From a bacterium (GTDB lineage Bacteria; Moduliflexota; Moduliflexia; Moduliflexales; JAUQPW01), in contig JAUQPW010000036.1 of assembly GCA_030550175.1 (NCBI GenBank), positions 1-48,368 of the forward strand: a stretch of 48,368 bases of DNA, in the 5' to 3' direction. The translations under genes were made by a program, and so were the position numbers. The notes beneath the pieces are model-generated. The model made no database searches and was not told where the DNA came from. It saw only the letters and a program-made list of their open reading frames with translations. Of this stretch, positions 14,810 to 22,927 are shown piece after piece. The number at the start of each line of letters is the position of its first letter. Position 1 is the first letter of the stretch.

Positions 14810-16960
14810 TCATTTTAACCAGCGGTTCAGGTAGACTCCCCAGATAGGAAACTTTCCCTCTACTCCCTTGAAACTTGCGTCTCCGGCTTTTTTGAAAAGG
14901 ATCTCCTCCCCGATAGCCTTATCCTCATAAAGGTAATTTACGGTGGTTTGGGAAGGAATTTCTTTTAAAGGGCTTGTTTCTCGAATAGCCTGGAAAGTAG
15001 TATCACTGAGGGCAATGCCATTGTTATTAAGGACCCCTTTTACCACACTAACCTCGAATTCCTTCTGAGGGGCCTGGGACTTTTCTTCTTTTAATTTTTC
15101 TTCTTGAATGTTGTCTAAGATTTGTAAAAGCTGTTCTTCAAAAATGGCCAGGGTTGTAGAATCCCGTCTACTCGGCTGGGCGCGGTTCATTAAATATTCA
15201 TTGAGGGTAAATATGGATTGAATATCCCACTTTTGTTTTCTACGTTCCGTCTTACCCGATGAAAGTCTACTGGTCAGGTTGGCTGTAAAACCGATAACCG
15301 TTGTGCTTTTATCGATGGGATTCAAGAAAAAGTAAGCATCTTCAATGGGACCACTGTGGATTCCAATCCCCATACCCTGGAATATCATGTTTCCTTCATC
15401 TTTGAGGGCTTTAAAGACCTTTTGAATCTCAACGGCGGCCCGGACTGCGTTAAGCCCATGATAATCTTTCCAGGGGCCGGCACTAAAAGCTGCCAGGATA
15501 CCGTCCCCTGCATAGTATTTAATACTTCCATGGAAATGGTCGATGATATCCATGGTTGGATCAAAGAATTTATACAGGTTCTGCTTTAGCGCCTCTGAGG
15601 TGATATCTCCCGAAACTTCGGTATAACCCCGCAGGTCCAGGAACAGGAGTGTGACATTTCTTAAATCACTGATAATTTTTTGTCCGGGGTTAAAATTGTA
15701 GGTAATCTTTTCTGCAGTCTCCGATTTCTCAGATACTCCTACCCGACGAAGTCTTGGAGTTCCAAAACTTTTACCGGATAGAACGATGGATATACGATCC
15801 CTAAAGAAGGTGATGATCTCGGATTTTCTCAGGTCGTCGGCCAGATTGATATAATCGTATAAAATCATTTCCCAGACATCTTCTCCAAACAAATCTATCA
15901 ACCGTTTCGAACGCCTTCGGAAGAATCTTTTTCGAGTTTCTGTGGGGGAATCGTAGGGCATTTCTTTGATCTCATCGGACAGGTAGGATATGACCACAGG
16001 CTCAAACAGAATAACATCCAGGGGGATTTCACTCACCGCATGGATAGGAATCCGCAAAAAGGTCGAGATAGCCCTCATGAGAGTTCGATCATTCTCTTGA
16101 ATTCCCTGCTCGACCCGGGTTTTAAACATCGTATAAACTTTGTTAAAGTCGGTATAATTGGTGTGATACCGTTCGTTTTCTTCCACCAATAAGTGTTGAA
16201 GTAAGGTGGTTGTGGAAGTATTCTTCAGATCCGGGAAGATCATGTGGGCCTGGGCCTGGATAATGGCCATAGAGAATTGATAATTGAAGCTGGCTCCTAA
16301 TTTTAACTTTTTAGTCCCCGTAAAGTACGGAAGGGATTTACGTCTTTGTTCGTCTTCCTTCTGGAAATGGGCATCTACTTGCTTGAGGGTTTCCAGAAGT
16401 ACATCATTAAAGATGTGGTGAAGGTGAATTTTGTAGGTATTCACTATTTTTTGGGCCTGGGAGGAACCTGGAACTGAAAAACCACCGAATAGATCCTCTA
16501 TTTTATTTACCGTCAGAACCTCATGAATGGCTCGCAGGATGGTTTTAGAAATGGTTAGCCAACAGAGGTTATAGATACCCAATCGCCTTTCTTGTTCGAG
16601 GACTTCGATCAAGATATTTTGAAGTTGGGTGATGCAGTTATGGCGTTTCTGGATATAAGAAACTAAAACGGGATTGTTGGGGTCGTAATTCGGTTTGTAA
16701 CGTCCTTGAATCTGCTGGATACTTTGATTTACAAAGTCTTTTAGGGTAATACTGAGATTGGCCGGAATTTCTACCAGGTATCCTTCTGTATTTTTATCAT
16801 CGATAATCTCTATTTTGGGGGGGAGAATTGGGAGTTGAGAGCCTGAAGAGTCCTTCTGAGAGCAAAAAAGATCCCGGATAGTCGAAAGGTTTCCCATAGA
16901 ATATCGCATGGGAAGTCGTTCTGTATGAAACCTGGGATCAAAACGAACAAATTTATTCAT
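14810..16960 (-). CDS. Class III adenylate/guanylate cyclase with long uncharacterised N-terminal region
   Basis: Residues about 434-600 are a class III nucleotidyl cyclase domain. LLFLDLRGYTEVSGD holds metal-binding D442, YYAGDGILAAF holds the second aspartate D486, and GMGIGIHSGPIED and VIGFTANLTSRL follow in the correct order. In the last motif Phe replaces the usual Asp of VIGDxVN. The first 430 residues are mostly helical, with no signal peptide, membrane segment or domain I recognise. The last 110 residues are charged and end in a small mixed segment. It is the last gene on the minus strand after era, with a 25-bp gap. It would make cAMP or cGMP in the cytoplasm; the substrate is not predictable here. 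Confidence 0.85.
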   Translation of the reverse strand: MNKFVRFDPRFHTERLPMRYSMGNLSTIRDLFCSQKDSSGSQLPILPPKIEIIDDKNTEGYLVEIPANLSITLKDFVNQSIQQIQGRYKPNYDPNNPVLVSYIQKRHNCITQLQNILIEVLEQERRLGIYNLCWLTISKTILRAIHEVLTVNKIEDLFGGFSVPGSSQAQKIVNTYKIHLHHIFNDVLLETLKQVDAHFQKEDEQRRKSLPYFTGTKKLKLGASFNYQFSMAIIQAQAHMIFPDLKNTSTTTLLQHLLVEENERYHTNYTDFNKVYTMFKTRVEQGIQENDRTLMRAISTFLRIPIHAVSEIPLDVILFEPVVISYLSDEIKEMPYDSPTETRKRFFRRRSKRLIDLFGEDVWEMILYDYINLADDLRKSEIITFFRDRISIVLSGKSFGTPRLRRVGVSEKSETAEKITYNFNPGQKIISDLRNVTLLFLDLRGYTEVSGDITSEALKQNLYKFFDPTMDIIDHFHGSIKYYAGDGILAAFSAGPWKDYHGLNAVRAAVEIQKVFKALKDEGNMIFQGMGIGIHSGPIEDAYFFLNPIDKSTTVIGFTANLTSRLSSGKTERRKQKWDIQSIFTLNEYLMNRAQPSRRDSTTLAIFEEQLLQILDNIQEEKLKEEKSQAPQKEFEVSVVKGVLNNNGIALSDTTFQAIRETSPLKEIPSQTTVNYLYEDKAIGEEILFKKAGDASFKGVEGKFPIWGVYLNRWLK

Positions 16961-16985
16961 AGCCTATGGGAAGGCTTTGCTTCAC

Positions 16986-17894
16986 TTAAGTTTGATAAAT
17001 CATAGCCCTCAGAGATCTTTCATCCATTCGCCAATTTTTCTTTACCTTTACCCAGAGTTCTAAATATACCTGACTTCCCAATATGGCTTCCATTTCCTGA
17101 CGGGCCAACGTTCCTATTTGTTTCAGCATCTGGCCGCCTTTTCCGATCACGATAGCTTTTTGGGAATCTTTTTCTACATAGATGGTTGCCTGGATGGTGT
17201 ATAAATTTCGTTCCTGGTTGTACTCCATTTTCTCTACCACGACGGCAACGGAATAGGGGATTTCTTCTTGGGTTCTCTGGAGGATTTTCTCCCGAATGAG
17301 TTCTGCCATAATCACCCGTTCGGGTTGATCCGTAATCATATCCTCCGGATAATATTTAGGTCCTTCTGGAAGATAGGTGATTAAGCAATCAAGGAGGGTT
17401 TCAATATTTTCACCGGTTAGAGCAGATACGGGTACAATTTCCCGGAAAGGATAAAGATGGCGATAGACCTCAATGACCGGTAGAATCCGATTCTTCTGGA
17501 TGGTATCGATTTTATTGATCACTAAAATCACCGGGGTGGTTATTCTTTGCAATTGGGCCAGGATGTATTGATCTCCGGCACCCACTTTTTCCTCAGGCTC
17601 CACAACATACAGGATGATATCTACACCTTCCAGGGATTTTCGGGCAATTTCCATCATCATTTCATTTAACTTAAATTGAGGTTTATGAAACCCCGGGGTA
17701 TCTACAAAGATAAGTTGAGCCCGTTCGGTCGTATAGATCCCGACGATTCTATTTCGGGTTGTCTGGGGTTTATCAGAAATAATGGAGATCTTTTGCTTTA
17801 CCAGTTGATTAAGTAGAGTCGATTTCCCGACGTTGGTTCTTCCGATGATGGAAATAAACCCGGATTTAAAAGATTTTCCTGCTTCTTCTAACAT
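16986..17894 (-). CDS. era: GTPase Era
   Basis: Era is the essential GTPase that binds the 3' end of 16S rRNA and helps 30S assembly. The 302 residues show G1 GRTNVGKST at 18-26 (Thr in place of the usual Pro), switch II VDTPGFHKP, G4 NKID, G5 SALTGEN and a C-terminal KH domain with VIGKGGQMLKQIG. Length and order are standard. It lies 8 bp downstream of the 95-residue unknown gene in the ribosome-biogenesis operon that starts with rpsP, which is a common neighbourhood for era. Confidence 0.97.
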   Translation of the reverse strand: MLEEAGKSFKSGFISIIGRTNVGKSTLLNQLVKQKISIISDKPQTTRNRIVGIYTTERAQLIFVDTPGFHKPQFKLNEMMMEIARKSLEGVDIILYVVEPEEKVGAGDQYILAQLQRITTPVILVINKIDTIQKNRILPVIEVYRHLYPFREIVPVSALTGENIETLLDCLITYLPEGPKYYPEDMITDQPERVIMAELIREKILQRTQEEIPYSVAVVVEKMEYNQERNLYTIQATIYVEKDSQKAIVIGKGGQMLKQIGTLARQEMEAILGSQVYLELWVKVKKNWRMDERSLRAMIYQT

Positions 17895-17902
17895 TCCATT
17901 AG

Positions 17903-18190
17903 TTATGCCAGGGTATCTCGATCATCCAGCGAAGGTTGTACCCTCTGCTTTCTGGCCTCTTTAGCTACTTGATAAATATCACAAATCTTGGTGATGGTAT
18001 CCATGATTTCTTCTATCAGGTCCGAAAAGGCCTTGGCTCCCTGGGGGGTATTCAAGTTATATCGTGATTTGAATTCCTCTATTTTATAGGTAGCCAGGGA
18101 AAAGACGCTGTTAATTTCTGCAATAGCCTCTGTGGCCTTTAAATCTTTCGGCATCTGCTTAATGACTTCTTCAAAACTGGTTAAGTGCAT
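17903..18190 (-). CDS. Small helical protein of unknown function
   Basis: This 95-residue protein is not recognised. It is predicted from composition to be mostly alpha-helical (MHLTSFEEVIKQMPKDL, then a long middle helix) with a charged C-terminal end (KEARKQRVQPSLDDRD). It has no cysteine pair, signal peptide or membrane segment. It sits 10 bp after plsY and 8 bp before era on the same strand, so it is surely co-transcribed. The compact spacing and plausible protein composition support it as a real gene rather than a chance frame. Confidence 0.75.
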   Translation of the reverse strand: MHLTSFEEVIKQMPKDLKATEAIAEINSVFSLATYKIEEFKSRYNLNTPQGAKAFSDLIEEIMDTITKICDIYQVAKEARKQRVQPSLDDRDTLA

Positions 18191-18200
18191 AATAACTCCG

Positions 18201-18797
18201 TTAAACTTTAATCTTTTGACCTATTTTGCTTTCAGTACCTTGCCACAAGCGTTTGATATTGTCGCGGTGACGGTAGACGATAAGAATGGCCACAAGTACT
18301 GAAAGACCAATATAAGTATCTGGACCGTTAAATTTATAGATTAAAAAAGGTAAGCAAAGGAAAGAAACCAGGGCTCCCAGTGAGGAGTATCGCCAGATGC
18401 CTACCACCGTTAACCAGATCCCGGCTCCTGCCAGGGCGGCCGATGGCCATATCCCCAGGAATACCCCAAAACTGGTAGCTACCCCCTTACCTCCTTTAAA
18501 CTTGAGAAATACAGGCCAGTTATGGCCGATAATGGCTGCCAGCCCGGCCAGGGCTATCCATATTTCCGTTCCCTGAAACCCCTTCATGATGAAAACTGCC
18601 AGGGTTCCTTTTAGAATATCCCCTATCAGGGTTATGACAGCCGCTTTAGCCCCCAGTGTGCGAAGTACGTTGGTTGTTCCGATATTACCGCTCCCGTACT
18701 TTCGAATATCTACCCCTCTTTGGGTAGCCGTAATCATTCCAAAAGGAATGGATCCGAGTAAATAGGCAATGATCACAATTAAAATGAACCCACTCAT
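18201..18797 (-). CDS. plsY: Glycerol-3-phosphate acyltransferase PlsY
   Basis: PlsY transfers the acyl group from acyl-phosphate to glycerol-3-phosphate in the inner membrane, the first step of phospholipid synthesis. The 198 residues contain several membrane segments and the three family motifs in order: SIPFGMI near residue 16, GSGNIGTTNVLRTLG near 36-50, and HNWPVFLKFKGGKGVATSFG near 91-110. No partner plsX is in the window. The 139 bp between it and rnhB holds no gene or clear signal. Confidence 0.96.
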   Translation of the reverse strand: MSGFILIVIIAYLLGSIPFGMITATQRGVDIRKYGSGNIGTTNVLRTLGAKAAVITLIGDILKGTLAVFIMKGFQGTEIWIALAGLAAIIGHNWPVFLKFKGGKGVATSFGVFLGIWPSAALAGAGIWLTVVGIWRYSSLGALVSFLCLPFLIYKFNGPDTYIGLSVLVAILIVYRHRDNIKRLWQGTESKIGQKIKV

Positions 18798-18936
18798 TAG
18801 AAAGTAAGGAAAGATATTTTCCCTAAATGAAATAAGCCTTTTCTACCTGTAAGATATCTGCAGGGAATAATGAAGTCAATCAAAAAGTTGTACTACTAAT
18901 TAGAAGAGGTGAGCAGGAGGGTGGTTCTAGAACCGA

Positions 18937-19566
18937 TCAGGGATTTAGTTCTTTACAGTACTCCTTAACCCCGCGGAAACTTTTCCGGTGGATGGGACAG
19001 GGTCCATACCTGGCAATGGCTTCAAGATGCTCCGGGGTTCCGTAGCCTTTATGTTTTGAAAACTGGTACTGGGGGTATTGTTCCGAATAAGCGATCATCA
19101 TTCGATCTCGGGTAACCTTGGCGACAATAGAAGCCGCTGCGATGGAAAAGCTTATGTTATCCCCTTCTTTAATGGCAAATTGGGGGATGGAAAAATTCTC
19201 CAAAAAGAGGGCATCGATCAGAAGATGGTCGGGATAAGGTTGAAGGGCCTGGACGGCTTTCTCCATGGCTTTGATGGTAGCCCGTAAAATATTAATTTCA
19301 TCGATGATAGCCTCTTCGACGATCCCGATTCCGATTCCGAGAGCCTGTTTTTGAATAAGATCGAATAAGTATTCTCGCTTTTCAGGGGAGAGCTTTTTAG
19401 AATCCTTGACCCCTTCGATAAAGGTATGGGGAGGGAAGATGATGGCACAGGCCACCACAGGTCCTGCCAGGCATCCTCGGCCAACTTCATCAATTCCGGC
19501 TACGTATCTGGCCCCTTGCGCATAGGCCAGTCGCTCGTAGTACAGCATGTTGTGTCCGTGGTCCAT
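18937..19566 (-). CDS. rnhB: Ribonuclease HII
   Basis: RNase HII cleaves the RNA strand of RNA-DNA hybrids and removes misincorporated ribonucleotides. GIDEVGRGCLAGPVVA (24-39) gives catalytic D26 and E27, LLIDALFL the third acidic residue, and SIVAKVTRDRMM the conserved helix. The start may be Met7 (19548), since residues 1-6 are not conserved in the family and no strong ribosome-binding site chooses between the two. It follows rplS by about 117 bp, a usual arrangement. I see no yraN-like gene in that gap. Confidence 0.96.
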   Translation of the reverse strand: MDHGHNMLYYERLAYAQGARYVAGIDEVGRGCLAGPVVACAIIFPPHTFIEGVKDSKKLSPEKREYLFDLIQKQALGIGIGIVEEAIIDEINILRATIKAMEKAVQALQPYPDHLLIDALFLENFSIPQFAIKEGDNISFSIAAASIVAKVTRDRMMIAYSEQYPQYQFSKHKGYGTPEHLEAIARYGPCPIHRKSFRGVKEYCKELNP

Positions 19567-19683
19567 GGCCCATTGTTTACGGTGGGGATGTTATCAACTC
19601 CGGTTTTTATTTCCTTATTCCTACCCGAGGATGCGACAGACCTCCCGAGCCAATTTCCGTGAGTAGGATTAAAATTCGCCGTA

Positions 19684-20142
19684 TCAGGTATTGGCCTCGG
19701 TTTCAGACTGTTCGGTGTCCTGTGGAGCGGAAGGTTCTTGATCCGATGTTATTGCCGTCGGCTCGGTGGTCAAAGCTTCCTGTTCTCCGGTTCGCAAAGC
19801 GGTTCTTTGCTCTTTTATGCGGGCGGCCTTGCCTTTCTTCTTCCTCAGATAGTAAAGTCTTGCCCGTCTTACTTTACCCGTACGTAGGACCTCAATTTTT
19901 TCAATATTGGGAGAATGCAACGGGAAAATCCTCTCAATACCCACCCCAAAGGAAACTTTTCGGACTGTAAAAGTGGATCGATTTCGAGCTTTTGTCTTTC
20001 GGATGACAATCCCTTCAAAAACTTGTATCCGTTCCTTTCCTTTTTCCTTTACCTTTGCATACACTCTAACCGTATCCCCGGGACCAAAATCGGGAATATC
20101 TTTCCTGAGCTGCTCTTCTTCAATCATTCTGATGAAATCCAT
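19684..20142 (-). CDS. rplS: 50S ribosomal protein L19 with acidic C-terminal extension
   Basis: Residues 1-115 are a normal L19: [58 protein letters not shown] and [20 protein letters not shown]19 sits at the 30S-50S interface. The remaining 37 or so residues ([17 protein letters not shown] onward) are acidic, Thr/Glu/Ser-rich and probably disordered, an extension not found in most L19 proteins. It follows trmD and the SPOUT methyltransferase, replacing the classical direct trmD-rplS order. Confidence 0.97.
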   Translation of the reverse strand: MDFIRMIEEEQLRKDIPDFGPGDTVRVYAKVKEKGKERIQVFEGIVIRKTKARNRSTFTVRKVSFGVGIERIFPLHSPNIEKIEVLRTGKVRRARLYYLRKKKGKAARIKEQRTALRTGEQEALTTEPTAITSDQEPSAPQDTEQSETEANT

Positions 20143-20248
20143 TTTCTTCTTCGGAATCAGAATTCAGGAGTCAGAATCTGGAACATAGGGGTTCACTCGG
20201 CTGGCCCCTGGCTTCTGAGCTCTAACTTAAAGGTTTTTTGTCGCCCTA

Positions 20249-20836
20249 TCAGGATTCGTCACGATGGCCCAATAAACGATCTAAGATGATAGCCACCGCA
20301 CTTCGAACAGATAAATGGTTATAGTCACCTATACCTCGAATAGGTTCTAAGATAAAATCTACTTCCTTATAGGTGGATTCTGTCAATCCATATCCTGTAC
20401 CGAATAAGATTAAATAAGGTTGATTTAAATTTTTTTGAAGGTCAGTTCTTAATTGTCGGAAGGTTATTAATTTTTCCTCGAATCCTTCCGGGACTTTGGC
20501 ATGGGTTGCAACAAGAATCGGAGGTGTCTGCCATTTTTCCAAGATTTCTTGTTTAGCCGTTTCAAGGGAATCTATTATCGAAGTCTTAAGCATGGCTATC
20601 TGCCTAGAAGGATTATATCGCCCGCCCAGGCCTTCATGCCAGTGCCGGATAATCCGTTTACCCAACTCTTGTTGGGATTTAAGGGGCGTTACCAGATAAT
20701 AATGACCGACCTCGTAGGTTTTGGCCGTTCGGGATATATCGTGAATATCAAAATTGGTTATCGAAGTAGCAACGATAGCCCGATGCTTATCATAGACCGG
20801 ATAATGGATAAGAGCCAGATAAACGTGTTGATACAC
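20249..20836 (-). CDS. SPOUT-fold RNA methyltransferase (PF09936-type)
   Basis: This 195-residue protein starts with VYLALIHYPVYDKHRAIVAT and has YLILFGTGYGLTES near 141-154 and ILEPIRGIGDYNHLSVRSA near 162-180. The second block resembles the glycine loop and the third the knot and SAM-binding region of SPOUT methyltransferases. The family (Methyltrn_RNA_4, PF09936) is known mostly from thermophiles and deep lineages, often beside trmD. Its RNA target is unknown to me. The GTG start at 20836 lies inside a GACGCGG-type repeat, and no better start is seen. It lies 75 bp downstream of trmD, that gap being the repeat. Confidence 0.8.
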   Translation of the reverse strand: MYQHVYLALIHYPVYDKHRAIVATSITNFDIHDISRTAKTYEVGHYYLVTPLKSQQELGKRIIRHWHEGLGGRYNPSRQIAMLKTSIIDSLETAKQEILEKWQTPPILVATHAKVPEGFEEKLITFRQLRTDLQKNLNQPYLILFGTGYGLTESTYKEVDFILEPIRGIGDYNHLSVRSAVAIILDRLLGHRDES

Positions 20837-20910
20837 AGAGACAGGGTGACGCGGGGACAGGGATGCGGGGATTTTTCACAGGTCACCGCGTCCTGGGTTC
20901 CCACGTTTTA
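20832..20910. repeat. GACGCGGGGACAG-type degenerate repeat with inverted arm
   Basis: Between trmD and the SPOUT gene, GTGACGCGGGGACAGG and similar 7-8 bp units (about 20832-20870) face a complementary arm GTCACCGCGTCCTGGGTTCC (20882-20901). They can pair as an imperfect hairpin. Related copies lie at 30807-30902, 3122-3152 and 39655-39690. It supplies the start region of the downstream SPOUT gene. Confidence 0.8.
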
Positions 20911-20911
20911 A

Positions 20912-21619
20912 TTATCCTTCCTCCTTCATATTTTTGTCTTTATCTTTAATCAGATCCGGTCTACGTTCCAGGGTCCGTTGAAGAGCCTGTTGTTTTCTCC
21001 ATTGTTCAATTTTTTTATGATCTCCCGACAGGAGAACTTCTGGAACTTTCATTCCTTTAAATTCTCTAGGTCTTGTGTAATGGGGATAATCCAGCAAGTT
21101 ATCATAAAAGGATTCCCGCTTGACCGAGTCTTCATTACCCACAACCCCTGGGATAAGTCTGGAGGTAACATCTATGAGTACCAAAGCTGCCAGCTCACCA
21201 CCGGTTAAGACATAGTCCCCGATAGAGATTTCTTGATCCACAAGATGAAGTCGTACCCTTTCGTCGATCCCTTCGTATCGCCCACAGATTAAGATCAGGC
21301 TCTTCTGTTGAGCCAGGTCCTTGGCGAGGGCTTGAGACAAAAGAGTCCCCTCCGGGGTCAGATAAATCACCTTAGGCTTATCAGAAGTTCGTTCCCAGAT
21401 ATGGTGTACGGCAGCAAAAAGGGGTTCCGGTTTTAGGACCATCCCTCCACCGCCACCATAGGGATAATCATCGGTGGTGCGATGTTTACCCTGGGCAAAA
21501 TCTCTCAGGTTATAAACTTCTACCTGAATAAGTCCTTTATCCTGAGCCTTTTTAAGTATACTATCCTGTAAAGCTCCTCGTATAATACCCGGGAATAGAG
21601 TGATAACATGAAACGTCAT
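20912..21619 (-). CDS. trmD: tRNA (guanine37-N1)-methyltransferase
   Basis: TrmD methylates G37 of tRNAs reading CNN codons and prevents frameshifts. The 235 residues show the N-terminal MTFHVITLFPGI, the YPYGGGGGMVLKPEPLF loop, ICGRYEGIDERV and SIGDYVLTGGELAALVLID of the trefoil-knot SAM site, followed by RPREFKGMKVPEVLLSGDH. Its ATG directly abuts the rimM stop (21619/21620), so the two are coupled, as in most bacteria. Confidence 0.98.
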   Translation of the reverse strand: MTFHVITLFPGIIRGALQDSILKKAQDKGLIQVEVYNLRDFAQGKHRTTDDYPYGGGGGMVLKPEPLFAAVHHIWERTSDKPKVIYLTPEGTLLSQALAKDLAQQKSLILICGRYEGIDERVRLHLVDQEISIGDYVLTGGELAALVLIDVTSRLIPGVVGNEDSVKRESFYDNLLDYPHYTRPREFKGMKVPEVLLSGDHKKIEQWRKQQALQRTLERRPDLIKDKDKNMKEEG

Positions 21620-22150
21620 TCAGGACAATAAGCCTTCTAAAGGATGGATGATCAAGACTTTCTCAGCCAGATCGATCTTTTTGATGATTTCCGTTGTGGC
21701 TGGGATGAGATGTTCTTTATTTTGGGATTTAACTACATAGACATCGTTACTTCCCGTCGAGAAGATATCTTCGACAACTCCTAGCTCTTGTCCAGCTTCC
21801 GTACGCACGGATAGTCCGATAATGTCGAAGTATAAATACTGCCCTTCTGGTAAATCCACAGCCTCTGAGCGTTTGATCTTTAGAAGGCCTCCTCTGAGAT
21901 CCTTCACCTGATCCGGGGAAGTATACTCCTTAAATTTAAGGTAAACAAAATTTTTCTCATACCTCACCTTTTGGATCGTGAGATTCAAGATCCGATGATC
22001 ACGGGTAAGAACTTGAATATGAGAAAGCAGATCAAACCTTTGGGGAAAATCTGTTAATGGAAGAACTTTAACTTCACCGCGAATACCATGGGGTTTTAAG
22101 ATTTTTCCTATAGAAAGGAGTTCTTCACCCCCCTGTTCATCTTTCGTCAT
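21620..22150 (-). CDS. rimM: 16S rRNA processing protein RimM
   Basis: RimM binds ribosomal protein S19 and matures the 30S head. The 176 residues begin the core at LLSIGKILKPHGIRGEVKVL (11-30), the family signature, followed by a C-terminal PRC-barrel domain (LPEGQYLYFDIIGLSV, then IFSTGSNDVYVVK and HLIPAT). It lies between khpA and trmD in the usual rpsP-khpA-rimM-trmD-rplS order. A short perfect hairpin precedes it. Confidence 0.97.
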   Translation of the reverse strand: MTKDEQGGEELLSIGKILKPHGIRGEVKVLPLTDFPQRFDLLSHIQVLTRDHRILNLTIQKVRYEKNFVYLKFKEYTSPDQVKDLRGGLLKIKRSEAVDLPEGQYLYFDIIGLSVRTEAGQELGVVEDIFSTGSNDVYVVKSQNKEHLIPATTEIIKKIDLAEKVLIIHPLEGLLS

Positions 22151-22176
22151 CGGCTTTTAGTAAACAGTAGACAATA

Positions 22177-22198
22177 ATCCCTAGCTAAAGCTAGGGAT
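22177..22198. repeat. Perfect 10-bp hairpin between khpA and rimM
   Basis: ATCCCTAGCT, two bases, AGCTAGGGAT form a perfect inverted repeat in the 55-bp gap. No T-run follows in either direction, so it is not a standard terminator. A similar ATCCCTAA/TTAGGGAT pair occurs in the terminator of the cobalamin leader. It may act as an RNA processing or stability element. Confidence 0.7.
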
Positions 22199-22205
22199 AC
22201 GATTC

Positions 22206-22436
22206 TTATTCCAGGATTTCCAGAACGGCACGTTTTTTCATTTTGGTTCCGGCAGCGTTTAATATGGTTCGCATCGCTCTAGCTGTACGTCCCTGTTTTC
22301 CGATTACTTTACCTAAATCTTCCCTGGCAACCTTGAGTTCTATAACAGTGGTTTTTTCTCCTTCCACCTCTGCCACTTCCACTTCATCTGGATTATCAAC
22401 CAATGATTTAGCAATATACTCGATCAGCTCTTTCAT
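22206..22436 (-). CDS. khpA: KH-domain RNA-binding protein KhpA
   Basis: KhpA is a small RNA-binding protein found between rpsP and rimM in many bacteria. From the ATG at 22436 it is 76 residues, the family length, with the KH loop [12 protein letters not shown] (GKQG at 46-49). That ATG has a strong ribosome-binding site, GGAGGT, 7 bp upstream. A longer frame to 22493 adds 19 residues that the family lacks, so I reject the longer start. Confidence 0.95.
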   Translation of the reverse strand: MKELIEYIAKSLVDNPDEVEVAEVEGEKTTVIELKVAREDLGKVIGKQGRTARAMRTILNAAGTKMKKRAVLEILE

Positions 22437-22511
22437 GAACGCGACCTCCGGGTTAAGAACTACCCTTAGAATCTTTAAAAATAAAGATTTCAAAGGCCAA
22501 AAAACTTATAC

Positions 22512-22817
22512 TTAAGTTTCGGCTGTTTTAATTTCGCTATTCTCCTGAGGTTTAGAAGTTTCTCCTAAAGGAGCCGGCTTAATTTTTCTTTGTTTAAAAA
22601 ACCGACTTACCGTATCCGTAGGCTGAGCTCCTTTAGATAGCCAATATTGAGCACGTTCTATATTGATATGGATCCCATCGACCTCTTTTTTAGGATCATA
22701 AGTTCCAATGGCTTCTATATATTTTCCATTTCTCGGGTCTGTTGAATTTGCCACTACAATACGGTAAAAAGGTTGTTTTTTCGCCCCCATGCGTTTAAGT
22801 CTTATTTTTACAGCCAC
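22512..22817 (-). CDS. rpsP: 30S ribosomal protein S16
   Basis: The product begins [20 protein letters not shown], the S16 signature, and continues with [14 protein letters not shown] and the [12 protein letters not shown] segment. Its 101 residues include a short C-terminal tail beyond the usual 80-90. The start is GTG at 22817, chosen because AAGGAGGTGA lies just upstream and the protein begins there in all homologues. It heads the ribosome-biogenesis genes, 110 bp after ffh. Confidence 0.97.
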   Translation of the reverse strand: MAVKIRLKRMGAKKQPFYRIVVANSTDPRNGKYIEAIGTYDPKKEVDGIHINIERAQYWLSKGAQPTDTVSRFFKQRKIKPAPLGETSKPQENSEIKTAET

Positions 22818-22927
22818 CCCCTCACCTCCTTATTATGAAATAGAAGGAAAGTTATAAGGATAAAAGTTATAAAGATAATTTCAATTGAGAAGATAAAACT
22901 TAGATTTACAATTTGCAACGGCTAAAT

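Noticed and set aside
14641..14810. Possible CRISPR array or low-complexity gene
   Set aside because: The period is 8 bp with no unique spacers, and the encoded frames are low-complexity peptides made by the repeat itself.
18798..18936. A small gene or RNA between rnhB and plsY
   Set aside because: No frame with a plausible start, no tRNA-like fold and no clear hairpin was seen.
22437..22493. Longer N-terminus for khpA
   Set aside because: The extra 19 residues are absent from the family, and a strong GGAGGT site sits just before the inner ATG.
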